Of a stretch of DNA of 64,000 nucleotides, positions 34,783-46,152 are shown in pieces. Made by a program: the position numbers and the translations under genes. Source of the stretch: an uncultured Piscinibacter sp. (lineage in GTDB: Bacteria; Pseudomonadota; Gammaproteobacteria; Burkholderiales; Burkholderiaceae_C). Under the pieces are notes generated by a model. The model did no database searches, was not told the origin of the DNA, and worked only from the letters and a program-made list of their open reading frames with translations. Numbering within the stretch: the first letter of the stretch is position 1; each line of letters opens with the position of its first letter. Location of the stretch: assembly GCF_937952055.1 (NCBI RefSeq), contig NZ_CALFYO010000018.1:1-64000 (forward strand), in the 5' to 3' direction.

Positions 34783-36084
34783 ATGGCCCTCTTTCCGCAG
34801 GACGCGCTCAACGACGGCGTGCGCAAGCGCGAGGTCTTCGGCTGGGCGATGTACGACTTCGCCAACTCCGGCTACACGACGGTGGTGTTGACGGCGGTGT
34901 TCAACACCTACTTCGTCGGCGTGGTGGCAGGGGGGGCCGATTGGGCCACCCTGGCCTGGACGCTGGTGATCGCCGCTTCGAGCTTGGTCGTGATGTTCAC
35001 CATGCCGGCGATCGGTGCCTATGCCGACCTGCACGCGCGCAAGAAGGCGCTGCTCGCGATGAGCACGGCCGCATGCGTGGCGGGCACGGCGGCGCTGGCC
35101 CTGGCCGGCGGCGGTGACCTGTGGATCGCGGTCGCGGCGATGCTCGTTTCGAACGTCTGCTACTCCTACGGCGAGTCGCTCACCGCGGCCTTCCTGCCGG
35201 AACTGGCGAAGTCCGATTCGATGGGGCGCGTCTCCGGGTGGGGCTGGAGCTTTGGTTACCTGGGGGGCATGCTCTCTCTCGGCCTGTGCTTGGCCTACGT
35301 CATGTCGGCACAGTCGCGCGGCATCCCGGCCACCGAGTTCGTACCGGTGACCATGCTGATCACCGCAGGCGTCTACGGCACAGCCTCGTTGGCCACCTTC
35401 GCCTTGCTGCGCGAACGGGCGCTGCCCAACGCGGCGACGGCGGCCGAGGCCAGCCTCGGCAGCGCCTTGCGCCAACTCGCCAGCACGGCACGGCGTGCCC
35501 GAGCGTTTCGCGACTTCAGCTGGCTGCTTGCTTGTGCCGCGTTCTACCAGGCCGGCATCTCGGTAGTGATCGCGCTGGCGGCCGTCTATGCCGAGCAGGT
35601 GCTGGGCTTCAAGCAGGCGCAGACGATGATGCTCATCTTCCTCGTCAACATCGCCGCGGCGCTCGGTGCTTTCGCATTCGGGTACTGGCAGGACCGCATC
35701 GGACACAAGCGCGCGCTGGGTGTCACGCTGGCCGGTTGGATCGTCATGACCGTCCTCGCTGTTCTGGCCAGCGGACCGGGCCTGTTCTGGGGCGCCGCGG
35801 TACTCGCCGGGCTGTGCATGGGCTCGAGTCAGTCGGCCGGTCGAGCCATGGCGGGGGTGTTCGCGCCACCGGCGCAGACCGCGGAGTTCTACGGCTTGTG
35901 GACCTTCGCGACGCGGTTGTCGGCGATCGTCGGACCGGTGACCTACGGCCTCGTGACCTGGTGGACCAGCGGCAACCATCGGCTCGCCATCCTGTCGACT
36001 GCGGCGTTCTTCGTGATCGGCCTGTTGCTGCTGATCCCTGTGAACGTGCACCGCGGCATGGCGGCGGCAGGCGTCAGGCCCTAG
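34783..36084 (+). CDS. MFS transporter, UMF1/Atg22-like family
   Basis: A 433-residue inner-membrane transporter with about twelve helices. The N-terminus VFGWAMYDFANSGYTTVV is characteristic of the UMF1 group of the major facilitator superfamily (eukaryotic relatives are vacuolar amino acid effluxers), as are the later GWGWSFGYLGGML and SSQSAGRAMAGVFAPP segments. The substrate is unknown in bacteria; amino-acid or peptide export is a guess from distant relatives. ATG 34783 follows a GGAG site. Its stop codon TAG overlaps the stop of convergent murI, with no space for a terminator. Confidence 0.88.
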   Translation: MALFPQDALNDGVRKREVFGWAMYDFANSGYTTVVLTAVFNTYFVGVVAGGADWATLAWTLVIAASSLVVMFTMPAIGAYADLHARKKALLAMSTAACVAGTAALALAGGGDLWIAVAAMLVSNVCYSYGESLTAAFLPELAKSDSMGRVSGWGWSFGYLGGMLSLGLCLAYVMSAQSRGIPATEFVPVTMLITAGVYGTASLATFALLRERALPNAATAAEASLGSALRQLASTARRARAFRDFSWLLACAAFYQAGISVVIALAAVYAEQVLGFKQAQTMMLIFLVNIAAALGAFAFGYWQDRIGHKRALGVTLAGWIVMTVLAVLASGPGLFWGAAVLAGLCMGSSQSAGRAMAGVFAPPAQTAEFYGLWTFATRLSAIVGPVTYGLVTWWTSGNHRLAILSTAAFFVIGLLLLIPVNVHRGMAAAGVRP

Positions 36085-36935
36085 ACGGTCAGCCGCTGTG
36101 CGGCGATTTGAAGGGCCATGCCCTCCAACCAGGTTCGGGCGAAGCGCAGGAGTTGCTCGGCGTCGCCCGTGGTCTCGAGCAGGCACGGCAATTCTTGCCC
36201 CCTCTCACCGCCATGTCGCCAGACGCGGGCGACCTGCGCGGCGACGGCCTCGCCGGTGTCGAGCACGCTGACGCCGGCGCCGAGCACGCGCTCGATGCCG
36301 CCGCGCACGAACGAATAGTGCGTGCAGCCGAGTGTGACCACGTCGACGTCCAGCCGGCGGAGCGCTCCGGCATATCGCTCAAGCAGCCCATGCAGTGCCG
36401 GGTCGTCGAACTGCCCGTGCTCGATGGCCGCTGCCAGACCGGTGCAGGCTTGCAGGTGGAGGTGGCAGCCGGCCGACTCTCGCGCCGCGAGCGACGCGAA
36501 CCGTTCGCTGCGCAAGGTCGCCTCGGTGGCTAACACCCCCACATGGCCGGTGCGCGTGGCGGCCACCGCCGGTCTCACGCCGGGTTCGACCCCGACGAAG
36601 GCGATTCCGGGATGCTCCGCCCGCAGCGAGTCGATGGCTACTGCCGTGGCCGTGTTGCAGGCGATGACGATGACCTTCGCCCCTGCAGCAAGCAGATGGT
36701 CACTGATGCGTGAGGCGCGGTCGCGAATTTCGGTGTCTGATCGCTCGCCGTAAGGGGCGTGGCCCGAATCCGCGACGTAGCGCAGCGGCGCGGCGGGGAG
36801 TTGCCGGCGGATCGCGGTCAGGATCGACAGCCCGCCGACGCCTGAGTCGAAGATGCCAATGGACGGACCAGTCGGGGCAGCGGGCACGAAGCGGGGTGGA
36901 GGGCAATGGGCTGCGCAGTCTAGCTGGCGGTTCAT
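36081..36935 (-). CDS. murI: Glutamate racemase
   Basis: Makes D-glutamate for peptidoglycan. The 284-residue product has both catalytic cysteines, Cys93 in IACNTAT and Cys204 in TLGCTHY, and the N-terminal GIFDSGVGGLS motif at residues 27-37. I chose ATG 36935; this leaves a 25-residue lead-in that is longer than usual, so translation might start later, but no better start codon is visible. It is transcribed away from etfBA across a 149-bp regulatory spacer and collides with the MFS gene. Confidence 0.95.
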   Translation of the reverse strand: MNRQLDCAAHCPPPRFVPAAPTGPSIGIFDSGVGGLSILTAIRRQLPAAPLRYVADSGHAPYGERSDTEIRDRASRISDHLLAAGAKVIVIACNTATAVAIDSLRAEHPGIAFVGVEPGVRPAVAATRTGHVGVLATEATLRSERFASLAARESAGCHLHLQACTGLAAAIEHGQFDDPALHGLLERYAGALRRLDVDVVTLGCTHYSFVRGGIERVLGAGVSVLDTGEAVAAQVARVWRHGGERGQELPCLLETTGDAEQLLRFARTWLEGMALQIAAQRLTV

Positions 36936-36941
36936 GCTGCA

Positions 36942-36990
36942 TTGCAGCGAACGATGAGTCCGGTCTAAAATAGCACGATCGTTCGATTTT
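36942..36990 (+). promoter_or_regulatory. etfB distal promoter with 24-bp palindromic operator
   Basis: A -10 TAAAAT (36966-36971) with a weak -35 TTGCAG (36942-36947, 18-bp spacer) is covered by an imperfect 24-bp palindrome at 36967-36990 that matches its reverse complement at 20 of 24 positions (AAAAT arms, centre CGATCG). The architecture is that of a repressor site. TetR-type regulators of fatty-acid degradation are known to control etf genes in beta-proteobacteria, so that class is the leading candidate. Confidence 0.6.
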
Positions 36991-37039
36991 GACCCCGCCA
37001 CGGACGGAATCCCGGGGGCGTCGGACGCTGGCGCAACAC

Positions 37040-37065
37040 TAGAATCCCATTAACGTAAACGTCAA
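37040..37065 (+). promoter_or_regulatory. etfB proximal -10 and ACGT-repeat palindrome
   Basis: A TAGAAT -10-like hexamer (37040-37045) is followed directly by TTAACGTAAACGTCAA (37050-37065), which matches its reverse complement at 12 of 16 positions and holds two ACGT cores. This resembles the sites described for LiuR, the MerR-family regulator of branched-chain amino-acid breakdown. It lies 19 bp before the etfB start. Confidence 0.5.
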
Positions 37066-37084
37066 TTCAGCAGGAGCCCGCCGG

Positions 37085-37834
37085 ATGAAGATCCTGGTCC
37101 CGGTCAAGCGTGTCGTCGACTACAACGTCAAGGTGCGCGTCAAGAGCGACGGCAGCGGTGTGGACATCGCCAACGTCAAGATGAGCATGAACCCCTTCGA
37201 CGAGATCGCCGTCGAAGAGGCGGTGCGACTGAAGGAGAAGGGGGTGGCCACCGAGGTGATCGCCGTGTCCTGCGGCGTCACGCAGTGCCAGGAAACGCTG
37301 CGCACCGCGATGGCCATCGGTGCCGACCGTGCCATCCTCGTCGAGTCCGATGCCGAACTGCAGCCGCTGGCCGTCGCCAAGCTGCTCAAGGCGCTGGTCG
37401 ACAAGGAGCAGCCGGGCCTGGTGATCCTCGGCAAGCAGGCGATCGACGACGACTGCAACCAGACCGGCCAGATGCTCGCCGCGCTGGCCGACCTGCCGCA
37501 GGCCACGTTCGCCAGCAAGGTCGAAGTGGCCGACGGCAAGGCGAAGGTCACCCGCGAGGTCGACGGCGGCCTCGAGACCCTGTCGATCGCTCTGCCGGCG
37601 GTGATCACCACCGACCTGCGCCTGAACGAGCCGCGCTACGTGACGCTGCCGAACATCATGAAGGCGAAGAAGAAGCAACTCGACGTCCTCAAGCCCGCCG
37701 ACCTCGGCGTGGATGTCGCTCCGCGCATCAAGACGCTGAAGGTCAGCGAGCCGCCCAAGCGCAGCGCCGGCATCAAGGTGCCCGATGTGGCCACGCTCGT
37801 GGCCAAGCTCAAGAACGACGCCAAGGTGATCTGA
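37085..37834 (+). CDS. etfB: Electron transfer flavoprotein, beta subunit
   Basis: With EtfA carries electrons from acyl-CoA and other dehydrogenases to the respiratory chain; the beta subunit binds AMP. The 249-residue protein begins MKILVPVKRVVDYNVKVRV, a family hallmark, and contains the nucleotide-binding GADRAIL and GKQAIDDDCNQTGQM regions and the later signature LPAVITTDLRLNEPRY. The ribosome site AGGAG precedes ATG 37085. etfA follows 2 bp after the stop, so they are coupled. Confidence 0.97.
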   Translation: MKILVPVKRVVDYNVKVRVKSDGSGVDIANVKMSMNPFDEIAVEEAVRLKEKGVATEVIAVSCGVTQCQETLRTAMAIGADRAILVESDAELQPLAVAKLLKALVDKEQPGLVILGKQAIDDDCNQTGQMLAALADLPQATFASKVEVADGKAKVTREVDGGLETLSIALPAVITTDLRLNEPRYVTLPNIMKAKKKQLDVLKPADLGVDVAPRIKTLKVSEPPKRSAGIKVPDVATLVAKLKNDAKVI

Positions 37835-37836
37835 AC

Positions 37837-38766
37837 ATGCCCGCACTCGTCATTGCCGAACACGACCATGGCACCCTCAAGGGTGCGACGCTGAACACCG
37901 TCACCGCCGCGCTGCAATGCGCTGGCGAAGTGCACGTGCTGATCGCCGGCCAGAACGCCGCCGGCGCGGCGCAGGCCGCTGCGCAACTGCAGGGCGTCGC
38001 CAAGGTGCTGCACGCCGACGGCGCGAGCCTGGCCGAGCAACTCGCCGAGAACGTTGCCGCCCAGGTGCTCGCGATCGCGCCGAACTACAGCCACATCCTC
38101 TTCCCGGCCACCGCGCACGGCAAGAACGTGGCGCCGCGCGTGGCCGCCCGGCTCGACGCCGGCCAGATCAGCGACATCACCAAGGTGCTCGCCGCCGACA
38201 CCTTCGAGCGCCCGATCTACGCCGGCAACGCCATCGCCACGGTGCAGAGCCTGGACGCGATCAAGGTCATCACCGTGCGCACCACCGGCTTCGACGCCGC
38301 GGGCCAGGGTGGCAACGCCGCGGTCGAGACGATTGCCGCCGCCGCCGACAGCGGCAAGAGTGCCTACGTCGGCAGCGAGATCGCCAAGAGCGACCGTCCC
38401 GAACTGACGGCCGCGAAGATCATCGTCAGCGGGGGCCGTGCGATGGGCAGCAGCGACAAGTTCAACGAGGTCCTCACGCCGCTGGCCGACAAGCTCGGCG
38501 CCGCGCTGGGGGCCAGTCGCGCCGCAGTCGACGCAGGTTACGCGCCCAACGACTGGCAGGTGGGTCAGACTGGCAAGATCGTCGCGCCGCAGTTGTACAT
38601 CGCCTGCGGCATCAGCGGCGCGATCCAGCACCTGGCCGGCATGAAGGACTCCAAGGTGATCGTGGCGATCAACAAGGATCCCGAAGCGCCGATCTTCAGC
38701 GTCGCCGACTTCGGCCTCGAGGCCGATCTCTTCACCGCCGTGCCGGAACTGGTCGCAGCGCTCTGA
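37837..38766 (+). CDS. etfA: Electron transfer flavoprotein, alpha subunit
   Basis: FAD-binding partner of EtfB. The 309-residue product starts MPALVIAEHDHGTLK and has the FAD-binding C-terminal domain with VSGGRAMGS, AAVDAGYAPNDWQVGQTGK, LYIACGISGAIQHLAGM and NKDPEAPIFSVADFGL. A terminator-like hairpin follows, partly separating it from the acyl-CoA dehydrogenase that is a likely electron donor. Confidence 0.97.
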   Translation: MPALVIAEHDHGTLKGATLNTVTAALQCAGEVHVLIAGQNAAGAAQAAAQLQGVAKVLHADGASLAEQLAENVAAQVLAIAPNYSHILFPATAHGKNVAPRVAARLDAGQISDITKVLAADTFERPIYAGNAIATVQSLDAIKVITVRTTGFDAAGQGGNAAVETIAAAADSGKSAYVGSEIAKSDRPELTAAKIIVSGGRAMGSSDKFNEVLTPLADKLGAALGASRAAVDAGYAPNDWQVGQTGKIVAPQLYIACGISGAIQHLAGMKDSKVIVAINKDPEAPIFSVADFGLEADLFTAVPELVAAL

Positions 38767-38785
38767 CCCGCTGACCACCCCGACC

Positions 38786-38823
38786 AGCCCGTTCGCCGAT
38801 GTCCCAGGCCGACGGGCTTTTTT
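38786..38823 (+). terminator. Intrinsic terminator after etfA
   Basis: A 7-bp stem AGCCCGT/ACGGGCT (38786-38792 with 38812-38818), a 19-nt loop and a run of six T residues (38818-38823). It lies 30 bp before the next gene's start and may partly uncouple etfBA from it. Confidence 0.7.
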
Positions 38824-38852
38824 CTTGCCTGGACAATTTCGAGGATGACACC

Positions 38853-40646
38853 GTGAGCTACGTCGCGCCGATCAAGGACATGCTGTTCTGCATGAAGGAA
38901 CTCGCCTCCCTGGAGGAGGTGGCCAAGCTGCCCGGCTTCGAGGAGGCCGGTCTCGACACCGCGCAGGCGGTCCTGGAGGAATGCGCCAAGCTGAACCAGG
39001 ATGTCATTGCGCCGCTGAACTGGGAGGGCGACAAGTACCCCTCCTCCTGGCACGACGGCAAGGTGACGACCACGCCGGGCTTCAAGGACGCGTTTCGGCA
39101 GTTCGCCGAGGGCGGCTGGCAGGGCCTGCAGCACCCGGCCGACTTCGGCGGCCAGGGCCTGCCCAAGACCATCGGCGCCGCCTGCGGCGAGATGCTCAAC
39201 AGCGCCAACCTGAGCTTCGCGCTGTGCCCGCTGCTCACCGACGGCGCGATCGAGGCGCTGCTGACCGCCGGCTCGCCCGAACAGCAGGCGACCTTCATCC
39301 CGAAGATGATCAGCGGCGAGTGGACAGGCACGATGAACCTCACCGAGCCGCAGGCCGGCTCGGACCTCGCGCTGGTGCGCACGCGTGCCGAGCCACAGCC
39401 CGACGGCAGCTACAGAATCTTCGGCACGAAGATCTTCATCACCTACGGCGAGCACGACATGGCGGAGAACATCGTGCACCTGGTGCTGGCGCGCGTGGTC
39501 GGCGCCCCGGAGGGTGTGAAGGGCATCAGCCTGTTCATCGTGCCGAAGTTCCTCGTCAATGCCGACGGCTCGCTCGGGGCGCGCAACGACGCGCACTGCG
39601 TCAGCATCGAGCACAAGCTGGGCATCAAGGCGAGCCCGACCGCGGTGCTGCAGTTCGGCGACCACGGCGGCGCCATCGGGCAGCTGATCGGCCACGAGAA
39701 CCGCGGCCTCGAGTACATGTTCATCATGATGAACGCGGCCCGCTATGCGGTGGGCATGCAAGGCATCGCGATCGCCGAGCGCGCCTACCAGAAGGCCGCA
39801 GCCTACGCGAAGGATCGTGTGCAGTCGCGGCCGGTCGACGGCTCGATGCCCGGCAGCGCGGCCATCATTCACCACCCCGACGTGAAGCGCATGCTGATGA
39901 CGATGCGCGCCTACACCGAAGGCTGCCGCGCCATGGCGCTGACCGCCGCCGCCGCCTTCGATGCGTCACACCACCATCCGGACAAGGACGTTCGCGCGCA
40001 GAACCAGGCCTTCTACGAGTTCATGGTGCCGCTGGTGAAGGGCTACTCGACCGAGATGAGCCTCGAGGTCACCAGCTTGGGCGTGCAGGTGCACGGCGGC
40101 ATGGGCTTCATCGAGGAAACCGGCGCCGCGCAGTACTACCGCGATGCCAAGATCCTGACGATCTACGAAGGCACGACGGCGATCCAGGCGAACGACCTGG
40201 TCGGCCGCAAGACCGCTCGTGATGGTGGCCAGACGGCCAAGGCCATTGCCCGCCAGATCGGGCACACCGAAGACGCGCTGGCCGGCAGTGCGAGCGCCGC
40301 CTCGCAGTCGATGCTGAAGCGCCTGCGCGCCGCGCGCGAGGCCTTCGTGCAGGTGGTCGACTTCGTGGCCGGCAACACCAAGGCGAGCCCGAATGCGGTG
40401 TTCGCCGGCTCTGTGCCCTACCTGATGCTCGCCGGCAACCTGATGGCCGGCTGGCAGATGGCGCGCGCGCTGCTCGCCGCGGAGCGGCAACTGGCGCAGG
40501 GCGAAGCCGACAGGCCTTTCCTCGCTGCCAAGGTGGCCACCGCGCGCTTCTACGCCGAGCACATCCTGAGCAAGGTGCCGGGCCTGCGTGACGCCATCGT
40601 CGAGGGTGGCGACAGCGTCACCGCACTGCCGGCCGAAGCGTTCTGA
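38853..40646 (+). CDS. Acyl-CoA dehydrogenase (long form with C-terminal extension)
   Basis: FAD enzyme that introduces the first double bond in acyl-CoA oxidation and passes electrons to ETF. The 597-residue product starts at GTG 38853 (SYVAPIKDMLF; GAGGA seven bases upstream), as in homologues; an upstream in-frame ATG at 38799 lies within the etfA terminator. Visible are the FAD/substrate segments MNLTEPQAGSD and FGTKIFITYGEHD, the GMGFIEETGAAQYYRDAKI block and the TIYEGTTAIQANDL motif, followed by a helical C-terminal domain typical of about 600-residue family members. Chain-length preference cannot be read. Confidence 0.93.
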   Translation: MSYVAPIKDMLFCMKELASLEEVAKLPGFEEAGLDTAQAVLEECAKLNQDVIAPLNWEGDKYPSSWHDGKVTTTPGFKDAFRQFAEGGWQGLQHPADFGGQGLPKTIGAACGEMLNSANLSFALCPLLTDGAIEALLTAGSPEQQATFIPKMISGEWTGTMNLTEPQAGSDLALVRTRAEPQPDGSYRIFGTKIFITYGEHDMAENIVHLVLARVVGAPEGVKGISLFIVPKFLVNADGSLGARNDAHCVSIEHKLGIKASPTAVLQFGDHGGAIGQLIGHENRGLEYMFIMMNAARYAVGMQGIAIAERAYQKAAAYAKDRVQSRPVDGSMPGSAAIIHHPDVKRMLMTMRAYTEGCRAMALTAAAAFDASHHHPDKDVRAQNQAFYEFMVPLVKGYSTEMSLEVTSLGVQVHGGMGFIEETGAAQYYRDAKILTIYEGTTAIQANDLVGRKTARDGGQTAKAIARQIGHTEDALAGSASAASQSMLKRLRAAREAFVQVVDFVAGNTKASPNAVFAGSVPYLMLAGNLMAGWQMARALLAAERQLAQGEADRPFLAAKVATARFYAEHILSKVPGLRDAIVEGGDSVTALPAEAF

Positions 40647-40662
40647 ACCTGGAGTCCCAACC

Positions 40663-41625
40663 GTGTCCCTGCCACCCCTTCTCGCCAAGCTGCCGCTGCC
40701 GGTCATCGGCTCGCCGCTGTTCATCATCAGCAACCCCAAGCTCGTGATCGAGCAGTGCAAGGCCGGCATCGTCGGCGCCATGCCGGCGCTGAACGCGCGG
40801 CCGGCCGATCAACTCGACGAGTGGCTCGCCGAGATCACCGAGACTCTTGCCGCGCACGACCGCGCCAACCCGGACCGGCCAGCGGCGCCGTTCGCCATCA
40901 ACCAGATCGTGCACAAGACCAACGACCGGCTGGAGCACGACATGCAGGTCTGCGCGCGGTACAAGGTGCCGATCGTCATCACCTCGCTGGGCGCGCGAAC
41001 CGACATCAACGAGGCGGTGCACGGCTGGGGCGGCATCGTGCTGCACGACGTCATCAACAACACGTTCGCGAAGAAGGCGATCGAGAAGGGCGCCGACGGC
41101 CTGATCGCCGTGGCGGCGGGCGCCGGCGGCCATGCGGGCGTGAAGAGCCCGTTCGCGCTGGTCCAGGAGATCCGCACGTGGTTCGACGGGCCGCTGGCGC
41201 TGTCGGGCTCGATGGCCACGGGCGGCGCGGTACTCGCCGCGCAGGCGATGGGCGCGGACCTCGCCTACATCGGCTCGGCCTTCATCGCCACCGAGGAGGC
41301 GCGCGCCAGCGAGGCGTACAAGCAGGCCATCGTGGATTGCAGCTCGGACGACATCGTGTACTCCAGCCTCTTCACCGGCGTGCACGGCAACTACCTGAAA
41401 CCGTCCATCCGCGCTGCGGGCCTCGACCCGGACAACCTGCCCGAGAGCGACCCGAGCAAGATGAGCTTCGGCGGCGGCGAAGGCTCGAAGTCCAAGGCCT
41501 GGAAGGACATCTGGGGCTGCGGCCAGGGCATCGGCGTGGTCGATGGGGTGGTGCCGGCGCGTGAACTGGTGGCCCGTCTCGCGCGCGAGTATCAGGCCGC
41601 GCGGCGGCGTCTCTGCCTCAACTGA
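40663..41625 (+). CDS. Nitronate monooxygenase (NPD family)
   Basis: FMN-dependent enzyme related to 2-nitropropane dioxygenase, oxidising toxic alkyl nitronates such as propionate 3-nitronate; some relatives have unknown roles. The 320-residue protein forms the expected barrel with the N-terminal LPLPVIGSPLFIIS, the active-site region AVAAGAGGHAG, and FMN-binding ALSGSMATGGAV and GADLAYIGSAFIATEE. The start is GTG 40663 behind GGAG. It follows the acyl-CoA dehydrogenase after 16 bp, so it is probably cotranscribed; in that setting an enoyl-reductase-like or detoxifying role beside acyl-CoA metabolism is possible but unproven. Confidence 0.87.
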   Translation: MSLPPLLAKLPLPVIGSPLFIISNPKLVIEQCKAGIVGAMPALNARPADQLDEWLAEITETLAAHDRANPDRPAAPFAINQIVHKTNDRLEHDMQVCARYKVPIVITSLGARTDINEAVHGWGGIVLHDVINNTFAKKAIEKGADGLIAVAAGAGGHAGVKSPFALVQEIRTWFDGPLALSGSMATGGAVLAAQAMGADLAYIGSAFIATEEARASEAYKQAIVDCSSDDIVYSSLFTGVHGNYLKPSIRAAGLDPDNLPESDPSKMSFGGGEGSKSKAWKDIWGCGQGIGVVDGVVPARELVARLAREYQAARRRLCLN

Positions 41626-41753
41626 CGCCCCCCGGCGCTCGTGCCGCGCGCCGGTTTCAGCAGCGCGTCAGCATGGATGCGGATGATCACCGTCGTGGTC
41701 AACTCAAGTCCGGCTGCAGTCTGTGGCGGCCCCCGGTTCATCCATGTGCCGAT

Positions 41754-41782
41754 TTGATGACCGACAGCCGCGGTGTTACAGT
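41754..41782 (+). promoter_or_regulatory. Candidate sucA promoter
   Basis: A -35 TTGATG (41754-41759), a 17-bp spacer and a -10 TACAGT (41777-41782), predicting a transcript start near 41789 and a leader of about 140 nt. Confidence 0.5.
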
Positions 41783-41788
41783 CGCGCC

Positions 41789-41886
41789 CGAGACTTGAAA
41801 GGTCCTTCCCGTCCCCTTTGCTGGTAACAGCCAAGGCGGGTCGCTAGTCCGCCAGCCGGTTAAGCCGTGTCGCGGAAGGTTTTTTA
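41789..41886 (+). ncRNA. Structured sucA 5' leader, candidate sucA RNA motif
   Basis: The 303-bp gap before sucA (41626-41928) holds no gene. From about 41789 it can form a closed RNA structure: CCTTCC (41804-41809) pairs with GGAAGG (41874-41879), enclosing a GGCGG/CCGCC hairpin (41835-41839 with 41849-41853), and a TTTTTT run follows (41880-41885). Position and lineage agree with the sucA RNA motif, a cis-regulatory element reported only upstream of sucA in Burkholderiales. I identify it by place and pairing, not by a covariance-model search. Confidence 0.6.
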
Positions 41887-41928
41887 ACCCACTACAGCGC
41901 TGGAAACCGGCGCGAGAGGTGAGCGAAG

Positions 41929-44787
<2,859 letters not shown>

Positions 44788-44882
44788 TTCCGCGGCCAAG
44801 GGCGGCGCGCGCTGCGCGGCGCCGCCCCGGCGTGCCCTCGCACGCACGCGCGGCGTGAAACCGGATACCAGAAAGAACTGTC

Positions 44883-46142
44883 ATGGCAATCGTAGAAGTC
44901 AAGGTCCCTCAGCTGTCGGAATCGGTGGCCGAAGCCACCCTGCTGCAGTGGAAGAAGAAGCCCGGCGAGCCGGTGGCGCAGGACGAGATCCTCGTCGAGA
45001 TCGAAACCGACAAGGTGGTGCTCGAAGTGCCGGCTCCGTCCGCCGGCGTGATGGCGCAGATCGTGAAGGGCGACGGCGAGAGCTGCGTCAGCGACGAGGT
45101 CATCGCGCGCATCGACACCGAGGGCCAGGCCACGGCGAGCCCGCTGGAGGTCAAGCCGGTGGTGGCTTCCGCGCCTGCGGTGCCTGCCGCTGCGCCGGCC
45201 GCTGCCGCCAAGGCCGGCGTGGCGATGCCTGCCGCTGCCAAGCTGATGGCCGACAACCAGCTTGCGGCCGGTTCGGTGCCGGGCACCGGCAAGGACGGTC
45301 GCGTGACCAAGGGCGACGTGCTGTCAGCCGTGGCCGGCGCAGCGGCGGCGGCAGTGCCTGCGCCGGTGTCGGTGCCGGCTGCTCCGGCCGTTGCCAAGGT
45401 GCTGCCGGCGGTCGCCGCGCCGGTGTCGGTGAACCTGGGTGATCGCCCCGAGCAGCGCGTGCCGATGAGCCGGCTGCGCGCGCGCGTCGCCGAGCGACTG
45501 CTGCAATCGCAGGCCACCAACGCGATCCTCACCACCTTCAACGAGGTGAACATGGCGCCGGTGATGGAGATGCGCAAGCGCTTCCAAGAGAAGTTCGAGA
45601 AGGAGCACGGCGTCAAGATCGGCTTCATGAGCTTCTTCGTGAAGGCCGCGGTCGCCGCGCTGAAGAAGTACCCGGTGCTCAACGCCTCGGTGGACGGCAA
45701 CGACATCGTCTACCACGGCTACTTCGACATCGGCATTGCGGTCGGCTCGCCGCGCGGCCTGGTGGTGCCGATCCTGCGCAATGCCGACCAGATGAGCTTC
45801 GCCGACATCGAGAAGAAGATCGCCGAGTTCGGCCAGAAGGCCAAGGACGGCAAGCTGTCGCTCGACGACCTGTCGGGCGGCACCTTCTCGATCAGCAACG
45901 GCGGCGTGTTCGGCTCGATGCTGTCGACGCCCATCATCAATCCGCCGCAAAGCGCCATTCTCGGGGTTCACGCGACGAAGGACCGCGCCGTGGTGGAGAA
46001 CGGTCAGGTCGTGGTCCGCCCGATCAACTACCTCGCGATGAGCTACGACCACCGCATCATCGACGGCCGTGAAGCAGTGCTCGGCCTCGTGGCCATGAAG
46101 GAAGCGCTGGAAGACCCGGCTCGCCTTCTGTTCGACATCTGA
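44883..46142 (+). CDS. sucB: Dihydrolipoyllysine-residue succinyltransferase (E2 of 2-oxoglutarate dehydrogenase)
   Basis: Core of the 2-oxoglutarate dehydrogenase complex; transfers the succinyl group to CoA. The 419-residue protein has one N-terminal lipoyl domain with the modified Lys44 (ETDKVVLEV), an Ala/Pro-rich linker (about 85-105 and 145-185), a peripheral-subunit-binding domain, and a catalytic domain ending with SYDHRIIDGREAV, which carries the active-site His. A 95-bp spacer separates it from sucA. Also known as odhB. Confidence 0.98.
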   Translation: MAIVEVKVPQLSESVAEATLLQWKKKPGEPVAQDEILVEIETDKVVLEVPAPSAGVMAQIVKGDGESCVSDEVIARIDTEGQATASPLEVKPVVASAPAVPAAAPAAAAKAGVAMPAAAKLMADNQLAAGSVPGTGKDGRVTKGDVLSAVAGAAAAAVPAPVSVPAAPAVAKVLPAVAAPVSVNLGDRPEQRVPMSRLRARVAERLLQSQATNAILTTFNEVNMAPVMEMRKRFQEKFEKEHGVKIGFMSFFVKAAVAALKKYPVLNASVDGNDIVYHGYFDIGIAVGSPRGLVVPILRNADQMSFADIEKKIAEFGQKAKDGKLSLDDLSGGTFSISNGGVFGSMLSTPIINPPQSAILGVHATKDRAVVENGQVVVRPINYLAMSYDHRIIDGREAVLGLVAMKEALEDPARLLFDI

Positions 46143-46152
46143 GGACGGCACG

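Noticed and set aside
41592..41834. Small minus-strand gene in the sucA leader region
   Set aside because: 80-codon frame without a ribosome site or family similarity, overlapping the structured leader.
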